Counted from the first letter of the stretch, positions 21,798 to 31,850 are shown. The stretch: DNA of 64,000 nucleotides from Agromyces sp. S2-1-8 (GCF_021129215.1 NZ_JAJOLP010000001.1:682001-746000), one strand, 5' to 3'. Numbers and translations are program-made. The notes: generated from the sequence alone by a model not told the origin.

Positions 21798-22772
21798 TCA
21801 GTCGACGACGGCGAACTCGCTCTCGAGCACGGCCTCGGCCGCGTTCTCGTTGCCGATCGAGGCGAGGTAGTGCTCGGCGTCGAGCGCGGCGGCCGCGCCC
21901 GAACCGGCGGCGGTGATCGCCTGGCGGTAGTGCGGGTCGATGACGTCGCCGGCGGCGAACACGCCCTCGATGCTCGTCTTGGAGCTGCGGCCGGCGACCG
22001 CGACCGTGCCTTCGGGCGTCAGGTCGAGCTTGCCGTGCACGAGGTGCGTGCGGGGGTCGTTGCCGATCGCGACGAACAGGCCGTCGAGCGGCAGGTCGCG
22101 CTCCGCGCCGGTCTCGGTGTCGCGCAGCGTGACACCGGTCACGGCGGTTTCACCGAGCAGGCGGGCGACCTCGGCATTCCAGATGAACTCGATCTTCTCG
22201 TTGTCGAAGGCCCGCTGCTGCATGATCTTCGACGCCTTGAGCGAGTCGCGGCGGTGGATCACGTAGACCTTGTCGGCGAAGCGGGTGAGGAACGTCGCCT
22301 CCTCCATCGCCGAGTCGCCGCCGCCGACGACCGCGATCGTCTTCTGGCGGAAGAAGAAGCCGTCGCAGGTCGCGCACCACGACAGGCCGTGGCCGGAGAG
22401 CACGTCTTCCTCGGGCAGGCCGAGCTTGCGATAGGCCGAGCCCGTGGCGTAGATGATCGTGCGCGCCTCTTCGACTCCGCCGTTGCCGAGCTTGACGCGC
22501 TTGACGGGACCCTCGAGCTCGAGCTCGACCACGTCGTCGTACACGACCTCGGTGCCGAAGCGCTCGGCCTGCTGCTGGAACGCCGTCATGAGGTCGGGGC
22601 CCATGATGCCCTCGGGGAAGCCGGGGTAGTTCTCGACCTCGGTGGTGTTCATGAGCTCACCGCCGATCTCGACGGAACTCGCGATGAGCAGGGGTTTCAG
22701 CTGCGCGCGGGCCGCATAGATCGCGGCGGTGAACCCGGCCGGGCCCGAACCGATGATGATGATGTCGCGCAA
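21798..22772 (-). CDS. trxB: Thioredoxin-disulfide reductase
   Basis: FAD/NADPH enzyme that reduces thioredoxin. FAD-binding IIIIGSGPAGFTAAIYAARA, redox-active WCATCDGFFF, NADPH-binding VVGGGDSAMEEA with HRRDSLKAS, and the C-terminal GVFAAGDVIDPHYRQAITAAGSG are all present. The start is assigned to TTG 22772 (LRDIIIIGSG) because GGGAG lies 6 nt upstream. A longer frame to 22820 adds a His/Cys-rich leader without conservation. 324 residues, normal for the low-molecular-weight class. Confidence 0.96.
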   Translation of the reverse strand: MRDIIIIGSGPAGFTAAIYAARAQLKPLLIASSVEIGGELMNTTEVENYPGFPEGIMGPDLMTAFQQQAERFGTEVVYDDVVELELEGPVKRVKLGNGGVEEARTIIYATGSAYRKLGLPEEDVLSGHGLSWCATCDGFFFRQKTIAVVGGGDSAMEEATFLTRFADKVYVIHRRDSLKASKIMQQRAFDNEKIEFIWNAEVARLLGETAVTGVTLRDTETGAERDLPLDGLFVAIGNDPRTHLVHGKLDLTPEGTVAVAGRSSKTSIEGVFAAGDVIDPHYRQAITAAGSGAAAALDAEHYLASIGNENAAEAVLESEFAVVD

Positions 22773-22914
22773 CGGGTGCTCCCTCTCGTGCAAGTGGCAT
22801 CCGAGGCATCCGGATGTCACGCCATGGTCAACACAGTCTAGGCGTCGCGTATTCCGGTGGCCCGAACGCGACGCCCGTGTGACGGATGCCGCGGCCGACG
22901 CGCGATCCCGGACG

Positions 22915-24531
22915 TCAGCGCCGACGGAGTCGGGCGAGTGCCGGTTCGGCGAAGCCGCGGAACTCGGGCGAGCGCAGCAGCCAGAGGCCGCCGAAGTACA
23001 GCGCCGACATCACGGCACCGATGACGACCATCGAGACGATGGCGCCGAACCTGCCGGACACGGCGAAACCGCCTTGGCTGGTTCCGCCGAGCACGACGAG
23101 CAGCACGAGGCCCGCGGCGACCGGGAGGACGAGAGCGATGAGCGAGCGGACGATCGCCACCCCGATCCGTCGACCGTCGAGGGTGGTCAGCCGACGACGC
23201 AGCAGCAGTGTCGCGAGGATGAACTGCGCGATGACGGCGACGGTGGTCGCGAGCGCGACGCCGACGCCGATCCAGGGGAGCGGCAGGATGAGGCAGGTGA
23301 ACGCGGCGATCGTGAACACGACCACTTGGAAGAGCGTGAAGAAGAAGGGCGTGCGGGTGTCGTTGAGCGCGTAGAACGTGCGCTGCACGACGAACAGGAG
23401 GCTGAACGGCACGAGTCCGAGGGCGAAGGCGATGAGGATGTTGCCGATCGCGGATGCCGCGGCCAGTCCGGTCTGGAACACCGCGCCGAACGGGTACGCG
23501 ACGACCATGAGTCCTGCTGCCGCGAGCATGAGGATGACGAGGACGCCGCGAATCGCACTGGAGAGATCGGAGCGGACCTCACCGAGATCGTCGCGGGCGG
23601 CGTGTTCGCTCATGCGCGTGAAGTAGGCGGTCGCGATCGAGACCGTGATGACCGAGTGCGGCAGCATGAAGACGAGCCAGGCGGTGTCGACTGCTGCGAC
23701 CGATGCGCCGTAGCCGGACGCGATGGACAGCACGCGCGACTGCACGATGCCGGCGAAGGTCGTGAGCAGCAGCATGCCGAAGGTCCAGCCGGCGAGCTTG
23801 CCGGCCGCGCGCAGGCCAGCGCCCCGCCAGGCGAAGTCGGGCCGGAAGCGGAGGCCCACGCGACGCCAGAACCAGAACAGCACGAGCGCCTGCACGGCGA
23901 TGCCGAGCGTCGCAGAGCCGGCGAGCAGCGCGACCATGCCGCTCGTCCAGTCCGCGACCTCGCGCTGGCCGTCGGGGTCGAAGCCGTAGATCAGGCCGAA
24001 GACGAGGAGGCCGGCGATGGCCACGACGTTGTTGAGCACCGGTACCCAGGTGAACGGGCCGAAGCTGCGGCGGGCGTTGAGCACCTCGCCGAGCAGCGTG
24101 TAGAGGCCGTAGAAGAAGATCTGCGGCATGCACCACCACGCGAAGGCGATGGCAAGCGGCAGCATCGTCTTGTTCGTGCCGGCGTAGAGCGTGGTGAGCA
24201 GCGGGGCCAGTGCCGTGGCGACGACCGTCGCACCGAGCAGGATCACCATCGCGAGGGTCAGCAGCTTGTTGATGTAGCCGCTTCCGCCGTCGGCGTGTGC
24301 CGAAGCACGGACGATCTGCGGAACGAGCACGGCGCTCAGGACGCCGCCCGCGACGATGACGTAGACGGTGTTCGGCAGCCCGTTCGCCACGGCGAACGCG
24401 TCACCGCTGACCGAGCTGACGACACCGATGGTGCCCGCGAGCACGATCGCCTTGACGAACCCGAGGATGCGGGAGACGAGCGTTCCCGAGGCCAGGAACA
24501 GGCTCGCCTTGCCGATATGGTCGTCAGTCAC
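22915..24531 (-). CDS. murJ: Lipid II flippase MurJ (MviN)
   Basis: Polytopic membrane protein (about 14 hydrophobic segments, 538 residues) that flips lipid II for cell-wall synthesis. Family features are ASGTLVSRILGFVKAIVLA, GDAFAVANGLPNTVYVIVAGG, VPQIVRA and LVVAYPFGAVF-like segments. The GTG at 24531 (VTDDHIGKAS) overlaps the end of the DUF6049 gene by 8 bp, with GAGGA 8 nt ahead, indicating translational coupling. Unlike mycobacterial homologues it has no pseudokinase or extracellular C-terminal extension. The order DUF6049-murJ-trxB matches the Rv3909-mviN-trxB neighbourhood of M. tuberculosis, without the sigM module. Confidence 0.93.
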   Translation of the reverse strand: MTDDHIGKASLFLASGTLVSRILGFVKAIVLAGTIGVVSSVSGDAFAVANGLPNTVYVIVAGGVLSAVLVPQIVRASAHADGGSGYINKLLTLAMVILLGATVVATALAPLLTTLYAGTNKTMLPLAIAFAWWCMPQIFFYGLYTLLGEVLNARRSFGPFTWVPVLNNVVAIAGLLVFGLIYGFDPDGQREVADWTSGMVALLAGSATLGIAVQALVLFWFWRRVGLRFRPDFAWRGAGLRAAGKLAGWTFGMLLLTTFAGIVQSRVLSIASGYGASVAAVDTAWLVFMLPHSVITVSIATAYFTRMSEHAARDDLGEVRSDLSSAIRGVLVILMLAAAGLMVVAYPFGAVFQTGLAAASAIGNILIAFALGLVPFSLLFVVQRTFYALNDTRTPFFFTLFQVVVFTIAAFTCLILPLPWIGVGVALATTVAVIAQFILATLLLRRRLTTLDGRRIGVAIVRSLIALVLPVAAGLVLLVVLGGTSQGGFAVSGRFGAIVSMVVIGAVMSALYFGGLWLLRSPEFRGFAEPALARLRRR

Positions 24532-26989
24532 GCTTCGGGTCCTCGTCGTCCTGGGTCTCGTCGGCGCGCTCTGCGGTGTCGACACCGGCTCGGGCGGTTT
24601 CGCGTTCTCCGGCATCGTCGCCGGCTTCGACCGCAGCCGCGGCATCCGCGATCTCCGCCGCGTCGGCGGCACCGCCGGCCTCCGCCGACTTCGCTACCCC
24701 GCTCTCCGCAATCGCACTGCTCGCCTCGGCCGCGCGCTGCTTGCGCCGGCGGCGGATGTTGCGCCAGATGCCGAACCCGAAGAAGAGCACGACGGCGGTG
24801 GCCAGGATGACGGCGCCGAGGCCCTCCCAGTCGGCCTGGACGTTGCCGCTGATGTAGACGGTACGGCCGATGGCGACCCCGGTCGGGGAGGCCAGCGAGA
24901 TCGCGATGGTGACCTCGCCGCGGCCGACGCCGGCGGCGATCGGGACCTGCACCGTGCTGCGCGACTCGGCGGGGATCGTCTCGGTGACGCTCTCCTCGAC
25001 CACCAGGCGACCGTTCGACGGGTCGGCCGACACGACGACCGTCACCGGGTACGGCAGCGCGTTGAGCACGGTGATCGGCAACGGCGACTCGCGGGCGAAG
25101 ATGTTGACGCTCGACGACGGCACGACCGAGACGCCCGCGAGCGTCGCTCGGCGGTCGGCCAGCCACTGGGCGGCCGCCGCGTCCCAGGCAGCGGGGTCGG
25201 CGAGCCAGGCGACGTCGAACAGCGCGAGCAGGTCGCGGCGCACCGGGCCGGTGAGGAGGCGCGGATCGTCGAGCACGGTCGAGAACTGGCCCACCTCGGC
25301 CTCGAGGTCGAGCATGCGCTGAGCGGTCGTCGTGCGCTGCGGGTCCTCCGGTTCGTCGACCAGCGTGCGCGCCACCGGCGGAGCCCCGATCGCTCCGGCG
25401 AGGCCGGTCGGCTGCACCGACGCGTCGTTCGTCAGCTGCCCGAGCGTCGCGGCCACCCGCACGGAGTGCTCGCCCGCATCGCGGTCGAAGGTCGCGAGCA
25501 GGGCCGGCCCGCCCGCGGCCGGCGCGACGGCGAACTCGGCGAGCAGCTGCCCCGCCGCCGAGCGCCACGCCGTGTCACTTCCGGCAGCGGATGCCTCGCG
25601 CAACGGCGCGGTGATCCTCGCGTCGGCGACGAGTGCCGTCGAGCCGTCGATCGAGGCCGTCGCGGAGACGGCCGAGTCGGTGGGCGCGACGTTGCCGGGA
25701 GCGAGGATCGTCGTCGTGAGACCGGCGGCGTCGAGTCGGCCGAGGTCGCCGGTGGCGACGGTGTCGTCGGCCGGCCAGGCGAGATCGGTGCGGGTGTACG
25801 GCCACTCGAGCAGCGCCTCGGTCGATGGCACCTCGCCGGGCACCGCCGGCGTCTCGGTCGGCGTCGGCGTCGGGGTGTCGGCAGGGCCGTCGGTGGGCGT
25901 CGTCGTCGCGGGGAGGGTGGCCGGCACGGTCGCGTCGGCCGTGGGCGTCGGTTCGTCGATCGGCGCCTGTTCGCCTTCATCCGTGCCGGGCTCGGGTTCG
26001 ATCGGCGTCGTGAACGACGACGGGTCGAGAACGTCGCTGAAACTCGTGGGCGCGAGCATCGTGGTCAGTCCGAGCTGCGCCTGCAGCGCGACATCCGCGT
26101 CGGCGTAGGCCAGGGGGAAGATCTCGTTCGTGACCGTGCCCAGCCGTGCGAGCCACGCGGTCGCCGACTCGGGAGCGGCGCTGCCGAGCGCACGGATCGA
26201 CGCGATGATGCGCGGGTCGACGCCGATGGCGACGGGCCGGTCGGCGACGGCGTCGAGCTGCCGGCTGAGGAGGCCGAGCGGCGCCGTCCACTCCTCGAGG
26301 GTCGCGTCGTCGATCATGCCCGTCGTCTGCTCGGGGATGGTGAGCGGATACGCGAACGCGACCGTGGTCTTCGCGCCGGCGGTGCCCGTGGGCGTCGCGA
26401 ACGCGTCGGCGCCGGTCGCGACGACCGTGCCGTCGACGACGAGCTCCGCGCCGAGCCCGATGACGGGCGCCGTGGGGTCACCGAGCGCGCTCGACGGGAC
26501 CGTGAACGTGACCGTGGTCGATCCGCCGGCACTCGTCGCGCGGGACTCGGCCGTGCCGAGCTCGACGGCGGACGGCGGCGTGCCGTCGCCGACCCCGAAC
26601 CAGGCGTCGAGTTCGTCGGCGTCGTCGATCGGCTCCTCGGCCCGGGTCAGCCGCAGCGTGCCGGCGGCGAGCTGCTCGGCCGTGGCGTTGTCGAGCTCGA
26701 CCTGCACGGTGAGCGGACTGCGGGGGTCGATCGTCGTCGACGTCGCGGGCGCGAGGTGCAGCCTGACGCCCTCCGCCTCGGCGGACGCAACGGCTTCGGC
26801 CTGCGCACGTGCCTGCGCTGAGGCGGCGTCGCCGATCCCGGCCGACGAGGCTCCGCCGGAGAGGGCGAGCGCGCCGAGGGGGGCGGCGATCACCGCGATC
26901 ACCGAGGCGGCGGCGACGCCGAGCACGACGCCCCGACGGTGGGTGAGCCGATCGCCGCGCGCGCGCGCAGGGGTCGAGTCGGCTGCCAT
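24524..26989 (-). CDS. DUF6049-type large surface protein
   Basis: 821-residue envelope protein of unknown biochemical role, conserved next to murJ in actinobacteria (M. tuberculosis Rv3909 position). An N-terminal membrane/signal segment (VVLGVAAASVIAVIAAPLGA, about residues 21-43) leads to a large extracytoplasmic part. In the middle is a Thr/Pro-rich linker (TPTADATVPATLPATTTPTD). Near the C-terminus comes a membrane helix (LGAVILATAVVLFFGFGIW), then a basic stop-transfer and an Ala/Glu-rich cytoplasmic tail. The start at ATG 26989 gives the best signal anchor; upstream in-frame sequence overlaps cca antisense and is ignored. Coupling to murJ suggests a cell-wall-assembly role. Confidence 0.85.
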   Translation of the reverse strand: MAADSTPARARGDRLTHRRGVVLGVAAASVIAVIAAPLGALALSGGASSAGIGDAASAQARAQAEAVASAEAEGVRLHLAPATSTTIDPRSPLTVQVELDNATAEQLAAGTLRLTRAEEPIDDADELDAWFGVGDGTPPSAVELGTAESRATSAGGSTTVTFTVPSSALGDPTAPVIGLGAELVVDGTVVATGADAFATPTGTAGAKTTVAFAYPLTIPEQTTGMIDDATLEEWTAPLGLLSRQLDAVADRPVAIGVDPRIIASIRALGSAAPESATAWLARLGTVTNEIFPLAYADADVALQAQLGLTTMLAPTSFSDVLDPSSFTTPIEPEPGTDEGEQAPIDEPTPTADATVPATLPATTTPTDGPADTPTPTPTETPAVPGEVPSTEALLEWPYTRTDLAWPADDTVATGDLGRLDAAGLTTTILAPGNVAPTDSAVSATASIDGSTALVADARITAPLREASAAGSDTAWRSAAGQLLAEFAVAPAAGGPALLATFDRDAGEHSVRVAATLGQLTNDASVQPTGLAGAIGAPPVARTLVDEPEDPQRTTTAQRMLDLEAEVGQFSTVLDDPRLLTGPVRRDLLALFDVAWLADPAAWDAAAAQWLADRRATLAGVSVVPSSSVNIFARESPLPITVLNALPYPVTVVVSADPSNGRLVVEESVTETIPAESRSTVQVPIAAGVGRGEVTIAISLASPTGVAIGRTVYISGNVQADWEGLGAVILATAVVLFFGFGIWRNIRRRRKQRAAEASSAIAESGVAKSAEAGGAADAAEIADAAAAVEAGDDAGERETARAGVDTAERADETQDDEDPKRD

Positions 26990-27065
26990 GCAGGCGATTC
27001 TACGGGTCGGGGGCGGGGCATCCGCTCGGAACGGCGGCGCACGACGCCCGCTTAACATAGGGGGC

Positions 27066-28502
27066 ATGCAGAGTGTCGCGACAGCCCTCGACCGTTTGGC
27101 CGAGTCGGCGGCCTCGCCGACCGTCGCACCGCTCGCGGCCGCCTTCGAGCGCGCCGGACGGGAACTCGCGCTCGTCGGCGGGCCCGTGCGCGACGCCTTC
27201 CTCGGGCGGTCCACGAACGACCTCGACTTCACGACGGATGCGACGCCCGACGAGATCCTCGCGATCGTCAAGCCGATCGCCGAGGCGCACTGGGACATCG
27301 GCCGCCAGTTCGGCACGATCGGCGCGAAGATCGCCGGCGAGACCGTCGAGATCACGACGTACCGGGCCGACTCGTACGACGGCGAGTCGCGCAAGCCCGA
27401 GGTCGTCTTCGGCGACTCGCTCGAGGGCGACCTCACCCGCCGCGACTTCACCGTCAACTCGCTCGCGCTGCGCCTGCCCCGGCTCGAGCTCGTCGACCCG
27501 TCGGGCGGCATCGAAGACCTCCTCGCCGGGGTGCTGCGCACGCCCTCCGCGCCCGAGCAGTCGTTCGGCGACGACCCGCTCCGCATGATGCGCGCCGCAC
27601 GGTTCGCCGCCCAGCTCGGCTTCGACGTCGAAGAGGGCACGCTCGCGGCGATGTCGGCGCTCGCACCCGAGATCGACCGCATCTCGGCCGAGCGCGTTCG
27701 CGACGAGCTGTCGAAACTGCTGTCGACGAGGTCGCCGGCCCGAGGCATCCGCCTGCTCGTCGACACCGGGCTCGCCGATCGCGTGCTGCCAGAGGTGCCG
27801 GCGCTGCGCCTCGAACGCGACGAGCACCACCGCCACAAGGACGTCTACGAGCACAGCCTCACCGTGCTCGAGCAGGCCATCGACTACGAGATCTCGCGCG
27901 GCGTGCTCGAATCGCCCGACCTCGTCGTCCGCCTCGCCGCGCTGCTGCACGACATCGGCAAGCCCGCCACCCGCCGGTACGAGTCGGGCGGGGCGGTGAG
28001 CTTCCACCACCACGACGTCGTCGGCTCGAAGCTCGCGAAGAAGCGCCTGCGGGCGCTGCGGTTCGACAACGACACCGTTGCGGCGGTCGGGCGGCTCGTC
28101 GAGCTGCACCTGCGATTCTTCGGCTACGCGGATGCCTCGTGGTCGGACTCGGCCGTGCGCCGCTACGTGCGCGACGCGGGGTCGGACGAGCAGCTCGAGC
28201 GCCTGCACATCCTGTCGCGGGCCGATGTGACGACCCGCAATCGCCGCAAGGCCGACCAGCTCGCATTCGCGTACGACGACCTCGAGGAGCGCATCGCCCG
28301 GCTCGCCGAGGAGGAGGAGCTCGCCTCGGTACGGCCCGAACTCGACGGCCAGCAGATCATGGCCGCGCTCGGCATCCGGCCGGGCCCGGTGGTCGGCGAG
28401 GCGTACAAGTACCTGCTCGACGTGCGGCTCGACGAGGGTCCGATCGGCGAGGAGGCCGCGCGCGAACGCCTGCTCGCCTGGTGGGCCGCGCGCGAGCAGT
28501 AG
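27066..28502 (+). CDS. cca: CCA tRNA nucleotidyltransferase
   Basis: Adds or repairs the 3' CCA of tRNAs. Class II nucleotidyltransferase core: LVGGPVRDAFLGRSTNDLDF with the metal-binding DLDF, TTDATPDEI, RRDFTVNSLAL, then DDPLRMMRAARFAAQLGF. A C-terminal HD domain (LLHDIGKPATR, FHHHDVVG) follows, as in actinobacterial PcnA-type enzymes. 478 residues from ATG 27066. It diverges from the DUF6049 gene with a 76-bp shared control region. A TAACAT element about 8 bp before the ATG could be a -10 box, implying a very short leader. Confidence 0.94.
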   Translation: MQSVATALDRLAESAASPTVAPLAAAFERAGRELALVGGPVRDAFLGRSTNDLDFTTDATPDEILAIVKPIAEAHWDIGRQFGTIGAKIAGETVEITTYRADSYDGESRKPEVVFGDSLEGDLTRRDFTVNSLALRLPRLELVDPSGGIEDLLAGVLRTPSAPEQSFGDDPLRMMRAARFAAQLGFDVEEGTLAAMSALAPEIDRISAERVRDELSKLLSTRSPARGIRLLVDTGLADRVLPEVPALRLERDEHHRHKDVYEHSLTVLEQAIDYEISRGVLESPDLVVRLAALLHDIGKPATRRYESGGAVSFHHHDVVGSKLAKKRLRALRFDNDTVAAVGRLVELHLRFFGYADASWSDSAVRRYVRDAGSDEQLERLHILSRADVTTRNRRKADQLAFAYDDLEERIARLAEEEELASVRPELDGQQIMAALGIRPGPVVGEAYKYLLDVRLDEGPIGEEAARERLLAWWAAREQ

Positions 28503-28720
28503 CGCGCGCCGGGCGCGCAGCGCGCGCCGCGCGGCGGCCACGCGAGTGTGACCGTTTCGACCGAGCGTGGCGGCGAGACCGGCAACCTTCGGCGGGCCCG
28601 GCAACGCTCGCCGCGCACGCGTCGTCGTCACTGGTCCTCCACACCGGATGCTTCGGCCAGACGGTGCACGGAGCGGGTTCAGTCGCGGGCGGAGGTGGCG
28701 ATTCGTGCCAGCGTTGCGGC

Positions 28721-29680
28721 GTGGATTCAACGGACCGGCGCCGGGCAGAGCTCGTCACGACGCGGGCGCTCGCGCTCGAAGGACGCGACCCGCGAGCGAG
28801 TTCGGGCGAGCTCACGCGCCTGCGCCGCGGTGTCTTCGTGAACTCGGAGACGTGGCGGTCGGCGGGACACGACGAGCGATACCTGATGAGGGTGAGCGCC
28901 GTGCTCGAGACGCGGCGAGTCGATGCGGTGCTCTGCAACGTGTCGGCCGGCGTCGTCTGGGGCCTGCCGATCGTCGGCCCGCACCACGGCGCCGTCCATC
29001 TCGTCGCGCCGGAGCGCTCCGGGGTCCGCAGCAAGAACGGCGTCACGTGGCACTACGAGCCGGTCGCCGACGAGGAGACCGTCGAGCACGACGGGTTCCT
29101 CGTGACGAGCTTCCGGCGAACCGTCGTGGACCTCGTACGGGCGCTCCCGTTCGCCGCGGCGGTCGCGGTCGTCGACGTGGCGCTCGGCGCGGCGACGATG
29201 CATCCGCATCATCCGGCGCTCGCGGGTGTCTCGCGCGAGCACCTGCTCGAGGCGATCGAGGCGATTCCCGGGCGGCGCGGGGTGCGCTCGGCGCGCATCG
29301 CCGTGGCGTTCGGCGACCCCAGGTCGGGCTCGCCCGGTGAATCGGTCAGTCGCGCGAACATGCATCTGCTCGGGTACCCGGCACCCGAGCTGCAGGTCGC
29401 ATTCCCACGACCAGGAGGCGGTCGCGACATCGTCGACTTCGACTGGCCGGAGTTCGGGGTGTTCGGCGAATTCGACGGACGCGGCAAGTACGTTCGGCCC
29501 GAGTACCTGAAGGGGCGCACGACGGCCGAGGCGGTGCTGCTCGAGAAGGAGCGTGAGAACCGCGTGCGTCATCATCGCCCGTTCGGAGCCCGTTGGGACT
29601 GGACGGCGGCCGTACGGCCCCCACTGCTCGACGCCGAACTCCGCCGTGCGGGGCTGCGCCCGCTCCGCGAGCGGCGGTGA
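28721..29680 (+). CDS. AbiEi-like winged-helix protein with C-terminal PD-(D/E)XK-like domain
   Basis: 319-residue protein of a family common in Microbacteriaceae. The N-terminal part ([28 protein letters not shown]) resembles the AbiEi antitoxin winged helix. The middle contains [14 protein letters not shown]. The C-terminal part has [20 protein letters not shown] followed by [10 protein letters not shown], a D...E-x-D pattern reminiscent of DUF559/VSR-like PD-(D/E)XK nucleases. No AbiEii toxin gene is adjacent. The GTG at 28721 is the best available start, but no clear ribosome-binding site is seen. Function unknown; the domain assignment is by motif only. Confidence 0.7.
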   Translation: MDSTDRRRAELVTTRALALEGRDPRASSGELTRLRRGVFVNSETWRSAGHDERYLMRVSAVLETRRVDAVLCNVSAGVVWGLPIVGPHHGAVHLVAPERSGVRSKNGVTWHYEPVADEETVEHDGFLVTSFRRTVVDLVRALPFAAAVAVVDVALGAATMHPHHPALAGVSREHLLEAIEAIPGRRGVRSARIAVAFGDPRSGSPGESVSRANMHLLGYPAPELQVAFPRPGGGRDIVDFDWPEFGVFGEFDGRGKYVRPEYLKGRTTAEAVLLEKERENRVRHHRPFGARWDWTAAVRPPLLDAELRRAGLRPLRERR

Positions 29681-29774
29681 CGGTGTTGCTCTTCCGCTCG
29701 CACCGCACGAGTGTGGCCTTTCCAGCCGAGAGGTACCCCCCTCGCGGCGACGCTCGGTCGAAACGGGAACATTC

Positions 29775-29804
29775 GCGGGTGCGGGTGCGGGTGCGGGTGC
29801 GGGC
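29775..29804 (+). repeat. G-rich hexamer tandem repeat upstream of rpsF
   Basis: GCGGGT four times plus GCGGGC, giving five GGG runs spaced by 3 nt; a potential G-quadruplex in the rpsF upstream region. Confidence 0.85.
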
Positions 29805-29948
29805 TCGAATGGCGCGAGCGCGAGGCATCCGTTACCATTGACAGGTTGCCCGTGTGCCGCATTGCGCGGCCTCCACGACGCGACGTATGCACAACCCTCC
29901 TGCTGCAGAGATCCTGTAGCCGCTGAGTCCGAAGGAGGTGGGTTAGTC

Positions 29949-30320
29949 ATGCACCAGTACGAGCTGATGGTCATCCTCGATCCCGAGATCGACGAGCGCA
30001 CCGTTGCTCCCAGCCTTGACAAGTTCCTCAACGTCATCCGTAACGATGGCGGCACCGTCGACAAGGTCGACGTCTGGGGACGTCGTCGCCTGGCCTACGA
30101 GATCAACAAGAAGTCCGAGGGCATCTACGCCGTCGTCGACTTCACCGCCGAGTCGGCGACCACCAACGAGCTCGACCGCCAGCTGAACCTCAGCGAGGCC
30201 GTCATGCGCACGAAGGTGCTCCGCGCCGAAGAGGCGATCGCCCAGGTCGCCGCGTACGCCAAGGCGCAGGAGGCGAAGGCCGCCAAGAAGGCCGCCGCCG
30301 CTGCGAAGAAGGACGCCTAG
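29949..30320 (+). CDS. rpsF: 30S ribosomal protein S6
   Basis: 123-residue small-subunit protein that pairs with S18. It begins [19 protein letters not shown], with the conserved [18 protein letters not shown] and an Ala/Lys tail ([14 protein letters not shown]). A strong AAGGAGGT precedes the ATG. First gene of rpsF-ssb-rpsR-rplI. The upstream 268 bp hold the operon promoter and a G-rich hexamer repeat. Confidence 0.97.
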   Translation: MHQYELMVILDPEIDERTVAPSLDKFLNVIRNDGGTVDKVDVWGRRRLAYEINKKSEGIYAVVDFTAESATTNELDRQLNLSEAVMRTKVLRAEEAIAQVAAYAKAQEAKAAKKAAAAAKKDA

Positions 30321-30325
30321 TCCCC

Positions 30326-30844
30326 ATGGCCGGCGAGACCATCATCACCGTGGTGGGCAACCTCACTGCAGATCCCGAGCTGCGCTACACGCAGAACGGT
30401 CTGGCGGTTGCCAACTTCACCATCGCCTCCACTCCTCGTACGTTCGACCGTCAGGCGAACGAGTGGAAGGACGGTGAAGCGCTGTTCCTGCGCGCGAGCT
30501 GCTGGCGTGAATTCGCCGAGCACGTCGCCGGATCGCTCACCAAGGGTTCTCGGGTCATCGCTTCCGGGCGTCTCAAGCAGCGTTCCTACGAGACGAAGGA
30601 AGGCGAGAAGCGCACCACCATCGAGCTGGAGGTCGACGAGATCGGCCCCTCGCTCCGGTACGCGACCGCCCAGGTCACTCGAGCGCAGTCGAACCGCGGT
30701 GCGGTCGGCGGCGGCGGCTCCTTCGGGGGCGGCCAGTCCGACGACGCGTGGGCTCCCAGCGCGCCCGCTTCCGCCCCTCAGGGCGGCGGCGGCGACGTGT
30801 GGAACACCCCCGGCACCAACTACGGCGACGAGACGCCCTTCTAA
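30326..30844 (+). CDS. ssb: Single-stranded DNA-binding protein
   Basis: 172-residue OB-fold protein protecting single-stranded [23 protein letters not shown] and [14 protein letters not shown] are typical. The linker after residue 115 is Gly/Ser-rich, and the acidic tip YGDETPF is the partner-binding tail. It starts 5 bp after rpsF with no strong ribosome-binding site, so translation is probably coupled. Confidence 0.96.
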   Translation: MAGETIITVVGNLTADPELRYTQNGLAVANFTIASTPRTFDRQANEWKDGEALFLRASCWREFAEHVAGSLTKGSRVIASGRLKQRSYETKEGEKRTTIELEVDEIGPSLRYATAQVTRAQSNRGAVGGGGSFGGGQSDDAWAPSAPASAPQGGGGDVWNTPGTNYGDETPF

Positions 30845-30912
30845 CACTCACGCGGGTGAGTGAGGCGGCCGGGCCGCCCACCGACACCCGCAACATCTAG
30901 ACAGGATCAGAA

Positions 30913-31173
30913 ATGGCTGGAAAGAGCAGCGGCGACCGCCGCAAGCCTCGCGGCGGCAAGGGCGCGAAGAACGCCGCCCCCGCGAAGTCCATCAAGGTCG
31001 GCGTCATCGACTACAAGGATGTCGCCACCCTTCGCAAGTTCATCTCGGAGCGCGGCAAGATCCGTGCCCGTCGCATCACCGGCGTCTCCGTGCAGGAACA
31101 GCGCCTCATCGCCCGCGCCGTGAAGAACGCGCGCGAGATGGCCCTCCTGCCCTACTCGGGCTCCGGCCGCTAA
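30913..31173 (+). CDS. rpsR: 30S ribosomal protein S18
   Basis: 86-residue basic protein with the S18 core [20 protein letters not shown] followed by [29 protein letters not shown] in part. The N-terminus is lengthened by a Lys/Gly-rich stretch ([17 protein letters not shown]). It has no zinc-binding cysteine set (C- type). It lies between ssb and rplI. Confidence 0.96.
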   Translation: MAGKSSGDRRKPRGGKGAKNAAPAKSIKVGVIDYKDVATLRKFISERGKIRARRITGVSVQEQRLIARAVKNAREMALLPYSGSGR

Positions 31174-31184
31174 GGAGCACGACA

Positions 31185-31637
31185 ATGGCAAAGGTTATTC
31201 TCACGCACGAGGTCACCGGCCTCGGCACGGCCGGCGACGTCGTCGAGGTCAAGAACGGCTACGCGCGCAACTACCTGGTTCCCCAGGGCTTCGCCACGCC
31301 GTGGACCCGCGGTGGCGAGAAGCAGGTCGAGCAGATCAAGGCGGCGCGTGCCGCTCGCGAGCTGCACTCGCTCGAAGACGCTCAGGCCCTCAAGGCCAAG
31401 CTCGAAGAGGGCAAGGTCCGGCTGGCCGTCAAGGCCGGCCTCGGCGGCCGTCTCTTCGGCTCGGTCAAGACGTCGGACGTCGCGGCTGCGGTCGAGGCCG
31501 CCGGCCTCGGCACGGTCGACAAGCGCAAGATCCAGATCCCGTCGCCGATCAAGTCGGTCGGCGACCACGAGGCGACGGTTCGTCTGCACGACGAGCTCAC
31601 CGCGACGATCACCCTCCAGGTGGTCGCCGCGAAGTAG
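31185..31637 (+). CDS. rplI: 50S ribosomal protein L9
   Basis: 150-residue two-domain protein: N-terminal [20 protein letters not shown] with [16 protein letters not shown], a long central helix, and a C-terminal domain starting near [18 protein letters not shown] precedes the ATG. A strong hairpin closes the operon 18 bp after the stop. Confidence 0.97.
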   Translation: MAKVILTHEVTGLGTAGDVVEVKNGYARNYLVPQGFATPWTRGGEKQVEQIKAARAARELHSLEDAQALKAKLEEGKVRLAVKAGLGGRLFGSVKTSDVAAAVEAAGLGTVDKRKIQIPSPIKSVGDHEATVRLHDELTATITLQVVAAK

Positions 31638-31654
31638 CCTTCGCAACGATCGCG

Positions 31655-31700
31655 AGCGGCGGTCGGGAGCTTCGGCTCCCGGCCGCCGCTTCGTCGTTTT
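31655..31700 (+). terminator. Rho-independent-type terminator after rplI
   Basis: 16-bp stem (31655-31670 with 31675-31690, one T-G pair) capped by a TTCG tetraloop and followed by TCGTCGTTTT. Confidence 0.92.
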
Positions 31701-31850
31701 CGGGGATGCCTCGGGCGGGCGCGGCACGGCGTCGGCGTCCCCCGTGGCGGGGCGCTCGGAGACCCTCGGAAGGGTCGCGTTTTCTACACCCGTTCGATGG
31801 TCGGCCGCAACCCCGCATGCGGGTTTCCTGAGATGGTTGTACACAGGTGG

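Noticed and set aside
22729-24810. Plus-strand frame of 693 codons opposite murJ
   Set aside because: Asp/Glu/Arg-rich antisense shadow of the hydrophobic murJ codons.
29775-29804. CRISPR-like array
   Set aside because: The 6-bp units are contiguous with no spacers and no cas genes; it is a simple tandem repeat.
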